From: Tumebacillus lacus
GTDB lineage: Bacteria; Bacillota; Bacilli; Tumebacillales; Tumebacillaceae
Assembly (NCBI RefSeq): GCF_026410385.1
Contig: NZ_JAPMLT010000009.1
Span: 113,371 to 177,370, forward strand
Reading direction: 5' to 3'
DNA length: 64,000 nucleotides
Both the position numbers and the translations under genes were made by a program. Below the pieces are notes generated by a model. That model made no database searches and was not told where the DNA came from. It saw only the letters and a list, made by a program, of their open reading frames with translations. Positions 1-8,587 of this stretch are shown piece by piece. Position 1 is the first letter of the stretch; each line of letters starts with the position of its first letter.

Positions 1-488
1 AGGTGGTTGATGCGGATCGGCTGATAGCCGAGCTTTTCGAAGATGTTGGCAATCGCATTGCCGATAACCGTCGAGCGCAGATGGCCCATCGAGAACGGCT
101 TGGCGATGTTCGGCGAGGACAGGTCGATGGTGACCTTGCCTCCTTCACCGATGTTTTGGTTGCCGTATGCTTCCTGCTGTGCGAGCACGGCAGCGATCAC
201 ATCGCGGGCGACCGACTGTTGATCGAGGTACAGGTTGATATACGCGCCGACGACTTGGATCTCTGCCACCGGGTAGCCTGCCTCTTTCAAGACCGGTCCG
301 ATCTTCTCCGCCAGTTCCGCCGCGATCACCGGCGGTGCTTTGCGCAGCGTCTTCGCCAGTTGGAACGTCGGGAAGGCGATATCGCCCATCTTCGGATCTT
401 TCGGCGTCTCCAGCAGGCGCAGCACATCCGCCTCCGTCAGTTCGAGCACAGGCGCGACGAGGCTTGCGAGTTGTTTTCTATAATCCAT
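1..488 (-). CDS. argS: Arginyl-tRNA synthetase, N-terminal part (runs off the left edge)
   Basis: Charges tRNA-Arg with arginine in the cytoplasm. Only the first 162 codons are present. The N-terminal region (start MDYRKQLASL) looks like the Arg-tRNA synthetase N-terminal domain. It leads into the class I signature region SPNIAKPFSMGHLRST, where the GH of the HIGH motif sits in the usual Bacillus variant FSMGH. The ATG at 486-488 follows a GGTGAGGGG Shine-Dalgarno sequence. The gene is preceded by a T-box leader, so expression should rise when uncharged tRNA-Arg accumulates. The KMSKS loop and anticodon-binding domain lie outside the window. Confidence 0.95.
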   Translation of the reverse strand, partial: MDYRKQLASLVAPVLELTEADVLRLLETPKDPKMGDIAFPTFQLAKTLRKAPPVIAAELAEKIGPVLKEAGYPVAEIQVVGAYINLYLDQQSVARDVIAAVLAQQEAYGNQNIGEGGKVTIDLSSPNIAKPFSMGHLRSTVIGNAIANIFEKLGYQPIRINH

Positions 489-524
489 GATTGGTCCCCT
501 CACCTTTTCAGAAAGTTTGAACAA

Positions 525-811
525 TATAAAAAGCCCCCGTCTCCAGATAAGAGACGAGAGCTGTCACTCCCGCGGTACCACTCTTGTTGCGCTGTCCGTT
601 TGATCTGACATACCAGATCGGACAACGCCGGCTTTCCACTCTGCTGTAACGGGCAGTCCCGGCCCACCCTACACACAAACATGCTTCAGGCGGCATCTCC
701 AAGGTGCGCTTCCCCTCTTCCCCATCCACCAGGCTCCCACCGCCCCCGGCTCGCTGTTTCAGAATGTCATTGAAAAAGGGTACTGTCCTCTTCGTCGATT
801 GCGATATATTG
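525..811 (-). promoter_or_regulatory. T-box leader of argS
   Basis: The leader transcribed toward argS contains the invariant T-box core TGGTACCGCG (571-580). A 12-bp terminator stem follows (532-543 paired with 551-562, with G-U pairs) and ends in a T run. Known T-boxes pair their specifier codon with tRNA and switch between antiterminator and terminator. A CGC arginine codon followed by ACCTTGG lies at 706-708 and is the best specifier candidate, but the stem I fold was not verified. Linkage to argS supports an arginine-specific T-box. Confidence 0.9.
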
Positions 812-817
812 GGTTTC

Positions 818-846
818 ATTATATAGATCGCAAGGTACTTTTGCAA
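818..846 (-). promoter_or_regulatory. Promoter of the argS T-box transcript
   Basis: A -35 TTGCAA (841-846) lies 17 bp from a perfect -10 TATAAT (818-823) on the minus strand. The expected start near 811 fits a T-box leader of about 300 nt. The promoter abuts the stop codon of the preceding gene. Confidence 0.8.
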
Positions 847-847
847 C

Positions 848-1108
848 TTACTTCCACTTCCACTCCTGCTCCGCCACCACATCCGACCGCCGTACATAGT
901 TGTTGTACGAACGCCGAAACACGCGATACGTCCCAATCAACACTGCCAGGTCATCCGTATACCCGAGCAGCATGATCAGATCCGGCACGAGATCGACCGG
1001 CGACAAGATATAAACGGTGCCGCCGGCGATGAGCAGTTTGTCGCGCAACGGGGTGTGTTTGTCTTTGAACATGCCGACGACGTTTTGGAAAAAGGATGGT
1101 TTGTTCAT
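848..1108 (-). CDS. YkvA-like DUF1232 small membrane protein
   Basis: An 86-residue protein with the DUF1232 hallmark LSPVDLVPDLIMLLGYTDD in mid-sequence. In this family the motif forms a short hydrophobic, probably membrane-associated hairpin. The molecular function of the family is unknown. The ATG at 1106-1108 has the strong Shine-Dalgarno AAAGGGAGG; an upstream in-frame extension has no comparable site. It is monocistronic and followed directly by the argS promoter. Confidence 0.8.
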   Translation of the reverse strand: MNKPSFFQNVVGMFKDKHTPLRDKLLIAGGTVYILSPVDLVPDLIMLLGYTDDLAVLIGTYRVFRRSYNNYVRRSDVVAEQEWKWK

Positions 1109-1196
1109 AGTGGCCTCCCTTTTACTGTCCGTAAATGTTTCCCCCATCGTAGCACAAAAAGGCTGACAGCATCCACTGCCAGCCCTCACCTGTCAA

Positions 1197-1730
1197 CTAT
1201 CGGACAAACTCCTTGCCGTTCACCAGCACCTTTTCCACCCGTGCCGAGCCGTTCCACAGCCGGATCTGCACATCGACGCTGTCCTGCGGGCTGCGTTCGA
1301 TCTCGATGGCGCGACCTTGCGGGGTGAAATATTGCTCGATGCCGTACGTGACGCCGATCGTATTCTCCGACCGCCATTCCACGCGGCCTTGTATCCTCGG
1401 GCCGCCGAGCATGAACGGGATCTCCGTCCAGACGGAGTTCGCCTTGTGGTACTTCCCGTCCGGGAACAGATCGACATACACGGTGTCGCCCCGCTCGATC
1501 CCCGCCGCTCCTTCGTCCACGTTCACCGCACTCAGGTCAATCGTCGAGATCTCGTAATTCAGCGAAACATACTCGCCGCGAAATGGATCGGACGGGTCAA
1601 CCGGCGCTGTCTGGAGCAGAATCGGCTCGCCGTTGTCCAAAATGCGCTGGTTGGTCAGCGCGATCCAAACCAGCACCGCCACTTGCAGCACCACCGCCAG
1701 ACCCAAGAGGAGACTGCGTGTTTTGCTCAC
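1197..1730 (-). CDS. GDYXXLXY domain membrane-anchored protein
   Basis: A 177-residue protein with one N-terminal transmembrane segment (SLLLGLAVVLQVAVLVWIAL), then an extracytoplasmic domain. It carries RGEYVSLNY, a variant of the GDYXXLXY motif that names the family. The gene starts at a GTG overlapping the stop codon of the DUF2157 gene (GTGA), so the two are translationally coupled. GDYXXLXY and DUF2157/DUF4401 proteins commonly sit side by side in bacteria. Their role is unknown, although an envelope complex is a reasonable inference. Confidence 0.8.
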   Translation of the reverse strand: MSKTRSLLLGLAVVLQVAVLVWIALTNQRILDNGEPILLQTAPVDPSDPFRGEYVSLNYEISTIDLSAVNVDEGAAGIERGDTVYVDLFPDGKYHKANSVWTEIPFMLGGPRIQGRVEWRSENTIGVTYGIEQYFTPQGRAIEIERSPQDSVDVQIRLWNGSARVEKVLVNGKEFVR

Positions 1731-2992
1731 GATCCGTCGCCCCCTTTCATCGCCCGCCGACGGTTGCGCTCCAGCAGAAATGCGACCGCAAACAGCACGA
1801 TCCCGCCGACGAGGAACCCGGCCGCGCCTTGCAGCAGTTCGCTCGCCACCGCCACATACAGGCCAAACACCGCGAGGCCAAACAGCACCGAACCGTTGTT
1901 CAACCGGTAGCGCTCCCCGTTCATCGCGCCGCCCTGCAGGATCCAGAACAGCGCCGCCACCGCCAGCAGCAAGCCTTCCAGCAGCGGCAAGCCCCCGCCG
2001 CCGTACCACGCCGTCAGCACGACCGGTACAAAGTACAGCCCGTCAAGCAACTCCCCGTGCGGCCGCTTCCACTTCAATTGCAACCCCCACGTCAGCACGT
2101 ACAGCCCGGCAAACACACCGGTCGCCACCAGATCGCCCGGCACGACGCGTGTCGAGATCGTGTCGGTCAGCTCGCCCTGCGAGACGAGGTCGGCCAGTAC
2201 AAACAAAGTCGAGACCCGCACACCGACCAGTTGCAGCCAGATCCCCTCCGCTTCCGATCTGCGCCGCACGAGCAGCCCGATGAAATACAGCAACAGCGCA
2301 TACGCGGGCACGCCGATGATCGCCGCTTCATACCGAGCGAGCAGGTCGATCACGCCGACCGTCAAGATCACCATGTACGCCGTCAACACCCACTGACGAC
2401 GACCTTGGAGCCCGCGCAGGAACGGCACGGCGAGCAACATCACGACGAGGAAGATCCAACCGCTGTTGTGATACTCCCACGTGTTGACCAGATCGTATGC
2501 CAGCAGTTCACTGAGCGCTGCGACAAACACCAGTCTGGATCGAGTCAGATAAGCGACGAACAGCGTCACCGCCGCCCACGTCAGCAGCGCGTTCGCGTTG
2601 AACGCCACCAGATGATACATCTGCCCGATCAAAAAGATCGCCGCCCCGAACGTCAGCGACCCCAGCAACGCAAATGCCGCCCCGCTGCTCTCCCGGCCGC
2701 GCCGATACGCCTGCCAACTTCCTGCATAGGCAGCCAACATCACCACATTCAGCAGCACGACTTTGACCACGTTGCTCATCTGCGCCCAGTTCGACGCCAC
2801 GAACAGCAGCAGCCCGATCCCGACCAGCCCCGCCGCAAATCCCATCAACAGCTTTGGCACCAGCGATCCGGTACCGCTCTCGGTCTCCGCCGGGTATCGT
2901 TCCACGATCTGATCCCGCTGCTCGGCGCTGATCAATCCGTCTGTCACCCACGACTGTGACTCTTGTCGCAACCAGCTGTTTTTTTCAGACAT
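1727..2992 (-). CDS. DUF2157 polytopic membrane protein
   Basis: About 421 residues. A short cytoplasmic N-terminal DUF2157 region (WVTDGLISAEQRDQIVERYP) is followed by roughly ten hydrophobic segments. Two starts are possible, ATG at 2998 or 2992. The GGGGATGGGG run acts as Shine-Dalgarno only for the second, so 2992 is preferred. The stop overlaps the GTG of the downstream GDYXXLXY gene. The function is unknown; co-occurrence with the GDYXXLXY protein suggests they act together in the membrane. Confidence 0.8.
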   Translation of the reverse strand: MSEKNSWLRQESQSWVTDGLISAEQRDQIVERYPAETESGTGSLVPKLLMGFAAGLVGIGLLLFVASNWAQMSNVVKVVLLNVVMLAAYAGSWQAYRRGRESSGAAFALLGSLTFGAAIFLIGQMYHLVAFNANALLTWAAVTLFVAYLTRSRLVFVAALSELLAYDLVNTWEYHNSGWIFLVVMLLAVPFLRGLQGRRQWVLTAYMVILTVGVIDLLARYEAAIIGVPAYALLLYFIGLLVRRRSEAEGIWLQLVGVRVSTLFVLADLVSQGELTDTISTRVVPGDLVATGVFAGLYVLTWGLQLKWKRPHGELLDGLYFVPVVLTAWYGGGGLPLLEGLLLAVAALFWILQGGAMNGERYRLNNGSVLFGLAVFGLYVAVASELLQGAAGFLVGGIVLFAVAFLLERNRRRAMKGGDGS

Positions 2993-3031
2993 CCCCATCC
3001 CCCTTTTTCTATTCAGTCTATGGGCGGATCG

Positions 3032-3062
3032 AAAAAAAAGGAGCTTTCTCGCGAAAGCTCCC
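3032..3062 (-). terminator. Terminator after fumarase
   Basis: A perfect stem (GGAGCTTTC paired with GAAAGCTCC) is followed by eight T on the minus strand, 12 bp past the fumarase stop. Confidence 0.9.
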
Positions 3063-3073
3063 TCTCCTTTTCC

Positions 3074-4603
3074 TTAAAACACTTTTTCTGCAAAATCGGA
3101 CAGCTTGTTCAGCGAGTGCTCGTCGATCTCCGCATGCAGTGAATTGCCGTGCGAGTCCATCGTGACGATGGCAGCGAAGCCTTCGACTTCGAGGTGCCAC
3201 ATCGCCTCCGGTACGCCAAACTCCATCAGGTCGACGCCTTTGACTTTCTTCACGCAGCGCGCGTAGTACTGCGCAGCGCCGCCGATGGCGTTCAGATAGA
3301 CCGCGCCGTGCTCTTGCAGGCCTTTCAGCGTCTTCGGACCCATGCCGCCTTTGCCGATGACCGCGCGCAGGCCGAACTTTTTGATGATGTCCGCTTGGTA
3401 CGGCTCTTCGCGGGAGGACGTGGTCGGGCCTGCCGCTTTCACGTGCCATTCGCCCGCGTCATCTTTGAGCATGACCGGACCGCAGTGGTAGATGACGCCG
3501 CCGTTCAGATCGACCGGGGACGTGTGCTCCGGCTCGATCATGTATTTGTGGAACGCGTCCCGTCCGGTGTGCATCTCGCCGTTGATGATGACGACGTCGC
3601 CCACTTTCAGGTCGCGCACTTGCTCTTCCGTGATCGGAGCTTGCAGCACGACGGTGCGGGTGCCGGACTCGTTGCCCGCGCTGCGCTTGGTCGTGTCGAT
3701 CTTCTCCACGTCTTCGCGATACTGCCACTCGGTGATCGCGCCGGTGCCGTCGAGGATGACGCCGAGGCGGCGATACGCCCAGCAGTTGTACGCGACCGAG
3801 ACGTAGAAGGAAGCCGGGAGACGGTTCATCACGCCGACTTTGCAGCCGAGCAGCGACACTTTGCCGCCAAAGCCCATCGTGCCGACGCCCAGGTGGTTGG
3901 CCGTCTCCATGATGTACGCTTCCAGTTTCGCCAGATCCGGGTTCGGGTTGACGTCGTCGGTGCGGCGGAACAGCTGTTCCTTCGCCAGCGTGTAGCCGGA
4001 GGTGCGGTCGCCGCCGATGCCGACGCCGATAAAGCCTGCCGAGCAGCCTTGACCTTGCGCTTGGTACACCGCGTGCAGGATGCACTTGCGGATGCCGTCA
4101 AGATCGCGGCCGGCCTTGCCGAGGCCTTCCAGTTCGGTCGGCAGGGAGTACTGAATGTTTTTGTTCTCGCAGCCGCCGCCCTTGAGGATCAGCTTGACCT
4201 CCACCTCATCGCGCTCCCACTGTTCAAAGTGGATGACCGGGGTGCCCGGGCCGAGGTTGTTGCCGGAGTTTTCACCGGTCAGCGAGTCGACCGAGTTCGG
4301 ACGCAGCTTGCCAAGTTTCGTCGCTTCGGCGATCGCTTCGTGGATCTCGCGCTTCATCACGATCTGGTTCGCCCCGACCGGCACATGGATGTGGAACGTC
4401 GGCATGCCGGTGTCTTGGCAGATCGGCGATACTTCTTCTTGCGCCATCACGATGTTTTCGGCAATCGTGTCCAGCGCCAGCGAGGAGCGGTTGCCGAGCT
4501 CCTCTTCCAGACGAGCTTTCATCACCGATTTGCGCACGTCGGACGGCAGGTTGGTCGACGTTTCGATGATCAGTTTGAGCATGCTCTCTTTGAAATGTTG
4601 CAT
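3074..4603 (-). CDS. fumA: Class I (Fe-S) fumarate hydratase
   Basis: Interconverts fumarate and malate in the TCA cycle. The 509-residue protein fuses the alpha and beta domains of class I fumarases. Visible motifs include SPICQDTGMPTFHIHVP near residue 60, GGGCENKN, GQGCSAGFIGVGIGGDR, and the C-terminal SSREEPYQADIIKKFG and GKGGMG blocks. The conserved cysteines in the first three fit a [4Fe-4S] cluster. The start ATG at 4601-4603 is preceded by AAAGGAGAT. The gene is monocistronic with its own promoter and terminator. Class I enzymes are oxygen-sensitive; no class II fumC is in the window. Confidence 0.95.
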   Translation of the reverse strand: MQHFKESMLKLIIETSTNLPSDVRKSVMKARLEEELGNRSSLALDTIAENIVMAQEEVSPICQDTGMPTFHIHVPVGANQIVMKREIHEAIAEATKLGKLRPNSVDSLTGENSGNNLGPGTPVIHFEQWERDEVEVKLILKGGGCENKNIQYSLPTELEGLGKAGRDLDGIRKCILHAVYQAQGQGCSAGFIGVGIGGDRTSGYTLAKEQLFRRTDDVNPNPDLAKLEAYIMETANHLGVGTMGFGGKVSLLGCKVGVMNRLPASFYVSVAYNCWAYRRLGVILDGTGAITEWQYREDVEKIDTTKRSAGNESGTRTVVLQAPITEEQVRDLKVGDVVIINGEMHTGRDAFHKYMIEPEHTSPVDLNGGVIYHCGPVMLKDDAGEWHVKAAGPTTSSREEPYQADIIKKFGLRAVIGKGGMGPKTLKGLQEHGAVYLNAIGGAAQYYARCVKKVKGVDLMEFGVPEAMWHLEVEGFAAIVTMDSHGNSLHAEIDEHSLNKLSDFAEKVF

Positions 4604-4653
4604 GAGTATCTATCTCCTTTTGCACGCAGGATCCGTATGAATTCAACGATGCT

Positions 4654-4662
4654 ATTATAGCA
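4654..4662 (-). promoter_or_regulatory. Extended -10 promoter of fumarase
   Basis: The minus strand reads TGCTATAAT, an extended -10 element with perfect TATAAT, about 50 nt before the fumarase start. No convincing -35 is visible, as often occurs with extended -10 promoters. Confidence 0.6.
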
Positions 4663-4668
4663 CAAAAT

Positions 4669-5367
4669 CTAGATCATGCCCTCTTCCTGCGCCTTCTTGG
4701 CGGCATGGATGCGGTCGCGCACGTCCAGCTTGGAATAGATCGAGGAGATATAATTTTTCACCGTGCCCTCCGACAGAAACAACTGCTTGGCGATCTCTTT
4801 GTTGCTCAGGCCGTCCGACAGGCACTGGAGCACTTGCAGTTCCCGTTCGCTGAGGCCGTATTGCCCATGCTTGGGTTCCACCGACACACCGCCGGACACG
4901 CCCGCCGTGCCCGCCGCTGAAGAAGCGTCGGACGACGCCGTCTGCCCGATCAACTGGGCGACCATCAGCTTGGCGAGGTCTTGCGGGATCAGCGTGCCGC
5001 CGCGATGGACCAGACGGATGCCGGCTGCGAGATCCTTCGGGTGGATCGCTTTGAGCAGATAGCCTTCCGCGCCCGCTCCCAACGCTTCCACCACGTAGTT
5101 GATGTCTTGGAACGTGGTCAGGATGATCACCTTCACGTCCGGCCAGCGCTCTTTGATCAGGCGGGATGCTTCCACCCCGTCCATCTCCGGCATGTGTATG
5201 TCCATCAGCACCACGTTCGGCTGCAGCGACTCGCACAGTTCAATCGCCACCCGGCCGTTCTCCGCCATGCCGACCACTTCGAGGTCCGCCTCCATGTCGA
5301 GCACGATGTGCAGGCTCTCGCGGATCAATTCTTGGTCGTCGACCAGCAACAAGCGAATGTCTTTCAT
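4669..5367 (-). CDS. NarL/LuxR-family response regulator
   Basis: A 232-residue DNA-binding response regulator. The N-terminal receiver has the acidic pair in LLLVDDQ, the phosphoacceptor Asp in VVLMDIHMPEMDG and the Lys in YLLKA. A short linker rich in Ser, Ala and Gly leads to a LuxR-type helix-turn-helix (SERELQVLQCLSDGLSNKEI). The ATG at 5365-5367 overlaps the kinase stop by one base and has the Shine-Dalgarno GGAGGAG. It forms an operon with the kinase upstream. The divergent ABC exporter is the most likely target, by position only. Confidence 0.93.
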   Translation of the reverse strand: MKDIRLLLVDDQELIRESLHIVLDMEADLEVVGMAENGRVAIELCESLQPNVVLMDIHMPEMDGVEASRLIKERWPDVKVIILTTFQDINYVVEALGAGAEGYLLKAIHPKDLAAGIRLVHRGGTLIPQDLAKLMVAQLIGQTASSDASSAAGTAGVSGGVSVEPKHGQYGLSERELQVLQCLSDGLSNKEIAKQLFLSEGTVKNYISSIYSKLDVRDRIHAAKKAQEEGMI

Positions 5368-6551
5368 CAGAGCTCTCCTCCAGTCGGTATTGTGCACGTC
5401 ACCACCGCGCCCTCTCCGGCGCGCGACACCACATCCAGCGTCCCCTGATGGGCCGCGATCCGCTCTTGCATCGTCCGCAGGCCAAACCCGAACAGGCTGT
5501 CAGCCATCCCGATCCCGTCATCCTCGATGCGCAGTTGCACAGAGTCGGGCCCATAGCAGAGCCGGATCAGCACCGTCATCGCCCGCCCGTGCCGCTTGGC
5601 GTTGGTCAGCGACTCCTGCAGACAGCGAATCAAGGTCAGCCGGACCGGCGTCGCCACCTCGTACTCCTCGCCCTCCGTATACAGCGAGATCTTCGTGGCC
5701 GTATGCACCGCAAACTCCCCGGCGATCGCCGCCAGCGTATGCCCGAGACGCTCTTCCTCCGTCGGCGCGATCTGGTGGATGTTGCGACGTACCTCATCCA
5801 GCCCGCCCCGCGTCACATCGCGGAGCACCTCCAGTTTTTCCTTGGCCTTTTCCGGGACGCTGTCGACCAGATACATCACCGCGTCCATCCCCATGATCAC
5901 CGAGGTCAGCGTGTGCCCCACCGTGTCATGCAACTCGCGCGCCATCCGGTTGCGCTCCTCCAGCAACGTGACCTGCTCGACCTGCTGGGCGTACTGCATC
6001 AACGCTTGGTTCTGCTCTTCGATCAACTGGTACTGCCGCTGATTTTCATGCAGCAGCGTGCGCATCTGCTCGTGCGACGAGAGCACGCGGGAAAACGCAT
6101 ACCCGATCAAAAACGCGACCTGCCCGCCGACCATCATCTCCCACACGCCGTGCCAGGACTGCAACCCGAGCAAAGGCCCCAAGGCAGGCAAGACGAGCAC
6201 AAACAGCGGCGCCACCCACCAGACCATCCGCTGCACGCTCAAAAATCCGACCAACGTCAACGGCAGGATCAAAAACGTGGAGTGAGCGTCGAGCACCCCG
6301 TTCACGTACACGGCAAACAGCCCGCTGGTCAGCGCCTCTGTCCACACAAACAACGTGCGGTGCGTCGCTCCCGGTCGCCAGAACAACAGCGGCAACAAAA
6401 AGCAGAGCACCTGCGCCAAACGAAACAGCGCGCCAGACGACACCTGCGGCAACAACTCCGTAAAGATCACCCAATGCCCGAGAAACCAGGACAGGCGAAT
6501 CATATAAAAAAGCCAATTGGACCAATGCCAATCTCGCAAATTTGTGAGCAT
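5367..6551 (-). CDS. NarL-type sensor histidine kinase (HisKA_3)
   Basis: About 394 residues. Five or six N-terminal membrane segments without a large external loop suggest sensing within the membrane, as in LiaS or DesK-type kinases. The H box is MARELHDTVGHTLTSV. The ATPase domain is complete: N box SLTNAKRHG, DDGIG and GFGLRTMQER. The ATG at 6549-6551 has AGGAG at good spacing; an upstream TTG start lacks a site. It is divergent from the ABC exporter genes, an arrangement typical of antibiotic- or stress-responsive modules. Confidence 0.92.
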   Translation of the reverse strand: MLTNLRDWHWSNWLFYMIRLSWFLGHWVIFTELLPQVSSGALFRLAQVLCFLLPLLFWRPGATHRTLFVWTEALTSGLFAVYVNGVLDAHSTFLILPLTLVGFLSVQRMVWWVAPLFVLVLPALGPLLGLQSWHGVWEMMVGGQVAFLIGYAFSRVLSSHEQMRTLLHENQRQYQLIEEQNQALMQYAQQVEQVTLLEERNRMARELHDTVGHTLTSVIMGMDAVMYLVDSVPEKAKEKLEVLRDVTRGGLDEVRRNIHQIAPTEEERLGHTLAAIAGEFAVHTATKISLYTEGEEYEVATPVRLTLIRCLQESLTNAKRHGRAMTVLIRLCYGPDSVQLRIEDDGIGMADSLFGFGLRTMQERIAAHQGTLDVVSRAGEGAVVTCTIPTGGEL

Positions 6552-6684
6552 GTTCTCAGACTCCTGAACAGTCTTTTCCTTTATACTGCTATTGTACGAC
6601 AAATGATCCGGAAAGTCGTAGTGTCATTCCTCACCCTGTTCATATGACAGTCATATGACTTTTTCCAAAATAAAGGAGGCCTCT

Positions 6685-7605
6685 ATGACTCAGCCTGCCG
6701 TTCAGATCCGTCATCTCACCAAACGGATCGGCTCCAAAACTCTCGTCGAAGATCTGACGTTTGACGTGCCCCAAGGTCAGGTCTTCGGTTTTCTCGGTCC
6801 AAACGGTGCCGGCAAAACGACGACGATCCGCATGATCATGGGCTTGATCTCGATCACAGAAGGTCAGGTGCTCGTCCAAGGGCTCGACGTGTCCCGCCAG
6901 TTCGAAGAAGCGATGCGCCACATCGGCGCCATCGTGGAAAACCCGGAGATGTACAAATTTTTAACCGGCTGGCAAAATCTCGTCCACTTTGCCCGCATGT
7001 CGCAAGGCGTGCCAGAGTCGCGCATCCGCGAAGTGGTCGAACTCGTCGGCCTCGAACAGCGCATCCATGACAAAGTCAAAACGTACTCGCTCGGCATGCG
7101 TCAACGCCTCGGTCTCGCCCAAGCTCTGCTCCACCGCCCGTCGGTGCTGATCCTGGACGAGCCGACCAACGGGCTCGACCCGGCCGGCATCCGCGAACTG
7201 CGCGACCACCTGCGCCGACTGGCGGAGCAGGAAGGCATCGCCGTGATCGTCTCCTCGCACCTGCTCACCGAGATGGAGTTGATGTGCGATCAAGTCGCGA
7301 TCATCCAAAACGGCCGCCTCGTCTCGATCAAAGACCTGCGCGAGATGATCGGCGACGGCGACGAATTGACATTGCGCATCGAGACCTCCCGGCTCGCCGA
7401 GGCGGAGGCGTTGCTGCGCGAGACCTGCCAACGCCAGGTCCTTCGCGACGGACAAGCTCTGTCGATCACCGTCACGCGCGCGATGATCCCGGAGATCAAC
7501 CGCACGCTGGTCCAAAACGGCTATGACGTCTACAGCCTGCACACGGTCTCCCAAACGTTGGAAGACCGATTCCTGGAAGTGACGGGGAGGGGTCCGATTG
7601 CTTAA
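6685..7605 (+). CDS. ABC exporter ATP-binding protein (BcrA-like)
   Basis: A 306-residue nucleotide-binding subunit. It has Walker A GPNGAGKTTT, signature YSLGMRQRLGLAQALL, Walker B VLILDEPTNGLD and a switch His in VIVSSHLL. The C-terminal extension of about 80 residues is typical of the bacitracin/lantibiotic (BcrA) group. The ATG at 6685 is preceded by AAAGGAGG with ideal spacing. It overlaps the following permease gene by 8 bp. It lies between two related sensor kinases, so drug export or cell-envelope stress defence is likely. The substrate is unknown. Confidence 0.92.
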   Translation: MTQPAVQIRHLTKRIGSKTLVEDLTFDVPQGQVFGFLGPNGAGKTTTIRMIMGLISITEGQVLVQGLDVSRQFEEAMRHIGAIVENPEMYKFLTGWQNLVHFARMSQGVPESRIREVVELVGLEQRIHDKVKTYSLGMRQRLGLAQALLHRPSVLILDEPTNGLDPAGIRELRDHLRRLAEQEGIAVIVSSHLLTEMELMCDQVAIIQNGRLVSIKDLREMIGDGDELTLRIETSRLAEAEALLRETCQRQVLRDGQALSITVTRAMIPEINRTLVQNGYDVYSLHTVSQTLEDRFLEVTGRGPIA

Positions 7606-8542
7606 TCTCGTTCGCAATGAAAACATGAAAATCTACCGCCGTGCCCGCACATGGGTCTTTTTCGGCCTGATCCTGTTCGCCCTGCTGATCCAAGCGGCGT
7701 TCACCCTGCGGACCGCCCAAGGCACCGAGCACCGCGACTGGCAGCAAGAGATCGCCCGGGAGACGCAGATCATCGAAGAGCGGCTGCAAAATCCCGAGCT
7801 TCAGATGCCGCCGGAACAACGCCGCGAGCAAGAGCTCCAGCTCGCCGTCAACCGCTATCATCTCGATCACGAGATCTCACCGTTCGCGCACAACGCGTGG
7901 AAATTTACCAAAAACTCCGCCGCCATCGTCGCGTTGATCACCTTGTTCACCATCGTCGTCGCAGGCGATATCGTCGCAGCCGAGTTTGGCTGGGGCACGA
8001 TCAAACTGCTGCTGATCCGCCCTGCCTCGCGAACCAAGATCCTCTTCGCGAAATATCTCGCCGTCCTGCTTTTCGCCTTCCTGATGCTGATCATGCTGCT
8101 CGGATGCTCCTTCCTGATCGGCGGCGCACTGTTCGGCTTTGCGGGGGGTGACCAGCCCTACCTGTCCCTGCGCGACACCGGGATCACCGAGACCACCGTG
8201 GCCAAAAACGCGCTGCTCACCTTCGCCTTGGAGCCTGTCTCGCTGGTGATGTTCGCCACCGTCGCCTTCGTGATCTCCGCCGCGTTCCGCTCGTCGTCGA
8301 TGGCGATCGGCGTGTCGATGCTGACGATGTTCCTCGGCCAGATGATCGTCGGCCTGCTCGCCCGCTTCGACTGGGTGCAGTACCTGTTGTTCGCCAACCT
8401 CAACCTGATGCAGTACTTCGAAGGAGCCCCCGTCGTTCCGACGATGACGTTGCCGTTCTCACTGGGAATCAACCTGCTCTACTTCGTCGTCCTGCACGGG
8501 ATCGGCTGGCTCTTGTTCACCAAACGCGACGTCGCCGCTTAA
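7598..8542 (+). CDS. ABC-2 type permease of the exporter
   Basis: A 314-residue membrane subunit partnering the ATPase just upstream. It has an N-terminal cytoplasmic start, one membrane helix, a large external loop (about residues 45-105) and five more helices at the end. The likely start is TTG at 7598-7600 behind GGGGAGGGG, overlapping the previous stop codon, so the subunits are translationally coupled. The layout matches ABC-2 permeases of BcrB-like exporters. Confidence 0.88.
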   Translation: MLNLVRNENMKIYRRARTWVFFGLILFALLIQAAFTLRTAQGTEHRDWQQEIARETQIIEERLQNPELQMPPEQRREQELQLAVNRYHLDHEISPFAHNAWKFTKNSAAIVALITLFTIVVAGDIVAAEFGWGTIKLLLIRPASRTKILFAKYLAVLLFAFLMLIMLLGCSFLIGGALFGFAGGDQPYLSLRDTGITETTVAKNALLTFALEPVSLVMFATVAFVISAAFRSSSMAIGVSMLTMFLGQMIVGLLARFDWVQYLLFANLNLMQYFEGAPVVPTMTLPFSLGINLLYFVVLHGIGWLLFTKRDVAA

Positions 8543-8543
8543 A

Positions 8544-8582
8544 AAAAGACCAACGGGCTCCTTCCAAGCCGGTTGGTCTTTT
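8544..8582. terminator. Bidirectional terminator between ABC exporter and second kinase
   Basis: GACCAAC pairs with GTTGGTC around a GC-rich inner stem. A-rich and T-rich flanks on either side suit both convergent units. Confidence 0.9.
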
Positions 8583-8587
8583 TCACA